Of a stretch of DNA of 39,942 nucleotides, positions 38,303-39,942 are shown in pieces. This stretch comes from a virus, in IMG/VR virus record IMGVR_UViG_3300042006_000033, positions 1 to 39,942 of that record; one strand, given 5' to 3'. Both the position numbers and the translations under genes were made by a program. Below the pieces are notes generated by a model that saw nothing but the letters and a program-made list of their open reading frames with translations, ran no database searches and was not told where the DNA came from. Positions within the stretch are counted from its first letter, which is position 1; every line of letters starts with the position of its first letter.

Positions 38303-38521
38303 ATGAGCGCAGAAGAAGATTACATCGAGCGTTTCTCTGACCTCATGGAAGATGCAGAAAGCGAAGGAGTCGATGGCATAAACATCATGATGAATTACCT
38401 GATGGCTTATGTTGAGGCAATGACAGAGGACGAAGAAGAGCAGGGTGTCATTTGGCAATTAGGTGATAAAGACCTGGTAATTTCTATTGAGCCGGCAGAG
38501 CAAACAGCGAGGTTGCATTAA
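38303..38521 (+). CDS. Small acidic nin-region protein
   Basis: 72 aa, strongly acidic (MSAEEDYIERFSDLMEDAES; AMTEDEEEQGVIW), ending in a hydrophobic beta strand pair (DKDLVISIEPAEQTARLH). Coupled to ninF by TAATG. It may mimic nucleic acid or bind a basic partner, but nothing specific is seen. Confidence 0.6.
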   Translation: MSAEEDYIERFSDLMEDAESEGVDGINIMMNYLMAYVEAMTEDEEEQGVIWQLGDKDLVISIEPAEQTARLH

Positions 38522-38703
38522 TGCTTACAACCTCAGAAGCCCAATCCTACGAGCAGCAGAGCATACGTAGAACGTTGTGCGCAGGATGCACGAAGGAGCT
38601 AACGCCAGAGGAAACATACGCGTGTTCTGAATGCGTGGATGAATGGCTAATTTATCGTGATCCGAACGGAGATATCTTAGATGGCAATATACCGGAGCAA
38701 TAA
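38521..38703 (+). CDS. ninF: NinF
   Basis: 60 aa. SYEQQSIRRTLCAGCTKELT and YACSECVDEW match lambda NinF (SYEQESVERALTCANCGQKL; CEHCCAEL), a small zinc-ribbon protein of unknown role. It overlaps the next gene by 23 nt. Confidence 0.85.
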   Translation: MLTTSEAQSYEQQSIRRTLCAGCTKELTPEETYACSECVDEWLIYRDPNGDILDGNIPEQ

Positions 38704-38962
38704 ATGGCTTCAGGCAGTCAGGGAGATAGATTGCTGCGTTCTGTGTGGTCGATATGGAGTTCAGGCTGCACATCGTAACGAAGGGAAGGGAATAGGGCTG
38801 AAGGTCGATGACTGTTTAACTGCGGCGCTATGCGAACAATGCCATACGCGCATAGACAACGGAAAGGACATGACCCGGGAAGAACGCAGGGCTGAAATGG
38901 ATAGAGCCATTGTTCTGACGCTTAAGCAACTGGCTAACGGAGGGAGGTTATCGGTCAGATGA
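38681..38962 (+). CDS. DUF1364 HNH-like protein
   Basis: 93 aa. CCVLCGRYGVQAAHRNEGKG, ALCEQCHTRIDNGKDMTREE and MDRAIVLTLKQLANGGRL match the DUF1364 family of phage nin regions. Two CxxC pairs and the AAH residue give an HNH-like zinc site, so a nuclease role is plausible. It overlaps the downstream endonuclease by 4 nt. Confidence 0.85.
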   Translation: MAIYRSNKWLQAVREIDCCVLCGRYGVQAAHRNEGKGIGLKVDDCLTAALCEQCHTRIDNGKDMTREERRAEMDRAIVLTLKQLANGGRLSVR

Positions 38963-39456
38963 ACGAGAAAATTCTTTTAGAACTACTGACATATCATCCA
39001 GAAAGTGGGTTGTTTACATGGAACGTTAGCCGTGGGAAAGCAAGAAAAGGGAAAGTAGCAGGATATGAAATGACAGGAGGATACATAGGGATTTTCTTTA
39101 ACAAAAAGCTATATAAAGCCCATAGACTTGCCTGGTTTTTTACGCATGGAGAGCTTCCTTCTGGAGAAATTGACCACATAAACTGCAACAAAAAAGATAA
39201 CCGCATAGGCAATCTGCGGGTAGTTACTACTGCTGAAAACATAAGAAATAGAGGAATGCAAAAGAGAAATACCTCCGGTGTAAAAGGTGTTAACCGAAAA
39301 AAGGGACGGCTTGGATGGGAGGTGAGAATAGGCGTTAATAATCGCAGGATTTTTCTTGGGATTTTTGATGATATCGAATTTGCTGAACTAGTAGCAAAAG
39401 AAGCGCGTGAAAAATTCCATGGGGAATTCGCTAATGATGGAGACGCTTATGCCTAG
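38959..39456 (+). CDS. Second HNH-AP2 homing-type endonuclease
   Basis: 165 aa with the same architecture as the gene at 30314: YHPESGLFTWNVSRGKA, HNH core HRLAWFFTHGELPSGEIDHI with NKKDNRIGNLRVV, and AP2 domain RNTSGVKGVNRKKGRLGWEV, FLGIFDDIEFAELVA. The two proteins are paralogous in layout but clearly diverged. It is inserted between the DUF1364 gene and rusA, overlapping both, and is AT-richer than its neighbours. Confidence 0.92.
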   Translation: MNEKILLELLTYHPESGLFTWNVSRGKARKGKVAGYEMTGGYIGIFFNKKLYKAHRLAWFFTHGELPSGEIDHINCNKKDNRIGNLRVVTTAENIRNRGMQKRNTSGVKGVNRKKGRLGWEVRIGVNNRRIFLGIFDDIEFAELVAKEAREKFHGEFANDGDAYA

Positions 39457-39844
39457 ATACCTTATCAAGCTTCCATGGCCACCTTCAGTCAACAAATACT
39501 GGCGACACTCACGAGGCATCCACTACATCAGCGATTGGGGAAAGAGATACCGAAAAGAAGTAATCGAAATAATCCAGCAACAACAGTTAGACATCAAAAT
39601 CACACCTCGCATCAGAGTCACCATCCACGCAGCACCTCCTGATAACCGCAAACGAGATTTGGACAATCTTCCCAAAGCCGTTTTTGACGCACTCACCAGT
39701 GCGGGCTTCTGGCTGGATGACGGTCAGATAGACGATATGCGCATCAAGCGCTGTCAGGCGATTAAAGGCGGAATGCTAGTGCTGGTAGTGACTGAGACAT
39801 GCGGAAGTTTGCCAATGATTACAGAACTATTGGAGGCAGCATGA
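39449..39844 (+). CDS. rusA: RusA Holliday junction resolvase
   Basis: 131 aa from the ATG at 39449 (GGAG upstream, inside the endonuclease 3' end). It has the RusA pattern LPWPPSVNKYWRHSRGIHY at the N-terminus and the catalytic aspartates in NRKRDLDNLPKAVFDAL and GFWLDDGQIDD, as in E. coli RusA. It cleaves four-way junctions, resolving recombination and replication intermediates before packaging. Coupled to ninH by ATGA. Confidence 0.95.
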   Translation: MPRYLIKLPWPPSVNKYWRHSRGIHYISDWGKRYRKEVIEIIQQQQLDIKITPRIRVTIHAAPPDNRKRDLDNLPKAVFDALTSAGFWLDDGQIDDMRIKRCQAIKGGMLVLVVTETCGSLPMITELLEAA

Positions 39845-39942
39845 CACCCTCTATCAAAACTATCCCTGACATCCTGGTAGAAGTTCGCGGGAATCAGTCA
39901 GAGGCAGCAAGGCAATTAGCCTGCAGTAGAAACACCATCCTC
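39841..39942 (+). CDS. ninH: NinH (3' end missing)
   Basis: 34 codons to the end of the window: TPSIKTIPDILVEVRGNQSE and AARQLACSRNTIL, the Fis-like helix-turn-helix start of NinH. In lambdoid phages ninH directly precedes Q, which is the partial gene at the other end of this window. Confidence 0.85.
   Translation, partial: MTPSIKTIPDILVEVRGNQSEAARQLACSRNTIL

Noticed and set aside
1-39942. CRISPR array, insertion sequences, integrons
   Set aside because: No regularly spaced repeats beyond the four ori iterons, and no transposase or terminal inverted repeats were seen.

Overview
The window is almost the entire genome of a temperate, short-tailed (podovirus-type) phage of the P22 / HK620 / CUS-3 group infecting an enterobacterium (Escherichia, Shigella, Salmonella or a close relative). 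The evidence is a lambdoid gene order, close relatives of P22 head, portal, tail-accessory and injection proteins, P22-type Int/Xis, a perfect enterobacterial LexA box, and an attP segment resembling the 3' part of an enterobacterial tRNA-Arg(UCU) gene (argU-like). The window begins inside the late antiterminator Q and ends inside ninH, which are neighbours on lambdoid maps. It is therefore best read as a circular or circularly permuted genome opened between ninH and Q, with a short piece missing.

Layout. 1-1115: end of Q, a candidate late promoter, a tR' terminator and an unusual highly structured non-coding leader with a tRNA-like fold. 1116-2336: lysis cassette (dual-start holin, SAR endolysin, Rz with nested Rz1). 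2353-3809: small late genes, including an HExxH protein and a candidate decoration/fibre protein, then a folded RNA element and terminator. 3983-17572: terminase, portal, scaffold, coat, tail accessory factors 4/10/26, gp14-like protein and injection proteins 7/20/16, mostly joined by TAATG or ATGA overlaps. 17554-21339: an accessory block with a small membrane-protein moron on the minus strand, a tailspike with a P22-type head-binding domain, and a secreted SGNH/SASA-type carbohydrate esterase carrying a twin-arginine signal. 21361-22944: immunity-I module (mnt-arc-ant, with a KilA-N/Ant fusion and a sar-like antisense terminator). 23032-23627: LexA-controlled UmuD'-like gene and attP.

The minus strand from 32106 down to 23640 is the PL operon. 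In transcription order it has N (gp24), small genes, an HNH-AP2 endonuclease, cIII, kil, small genes, Sak4-type ATPase, SSB, a DEDD exonuclease, a run of Ea-like accessory genes, xis and int. 32077-33360 is the immunity region: PL/OL, a YmgB/AriR-like gene, a LexA-type CI repressor and PRM/PR/OR. 33372-39942 is the PR operon: cro, nutR, cII, replication initiator with internal iterons, DnaB-type helicase, and a nin region with ninB, ninF, a DUF1364 gene, a second HNH-AP2 endonuclease, rusA and ninH.

The most unusual features are: (1) the late-region Tat-signal esterase beside the tailspike, comparable in position to the O-antigen acetyltransferase of Sf6 but with predicted opposite chemistry; (2) a matched pair of nut sites whose boxB hairpins share a GAATAC tip unlike lambda or P22, together with an N protein whose C-terminal half is P22-like but whose RNA-binding N-terminus is different; (3) three compact RNA folds in the late leader and one before the terminase; (4) an SSB whose DDDIPF tip is not terminal, next to Sak4. 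Functional statements rest on motif reading and recalled family knowledge; no search was run.
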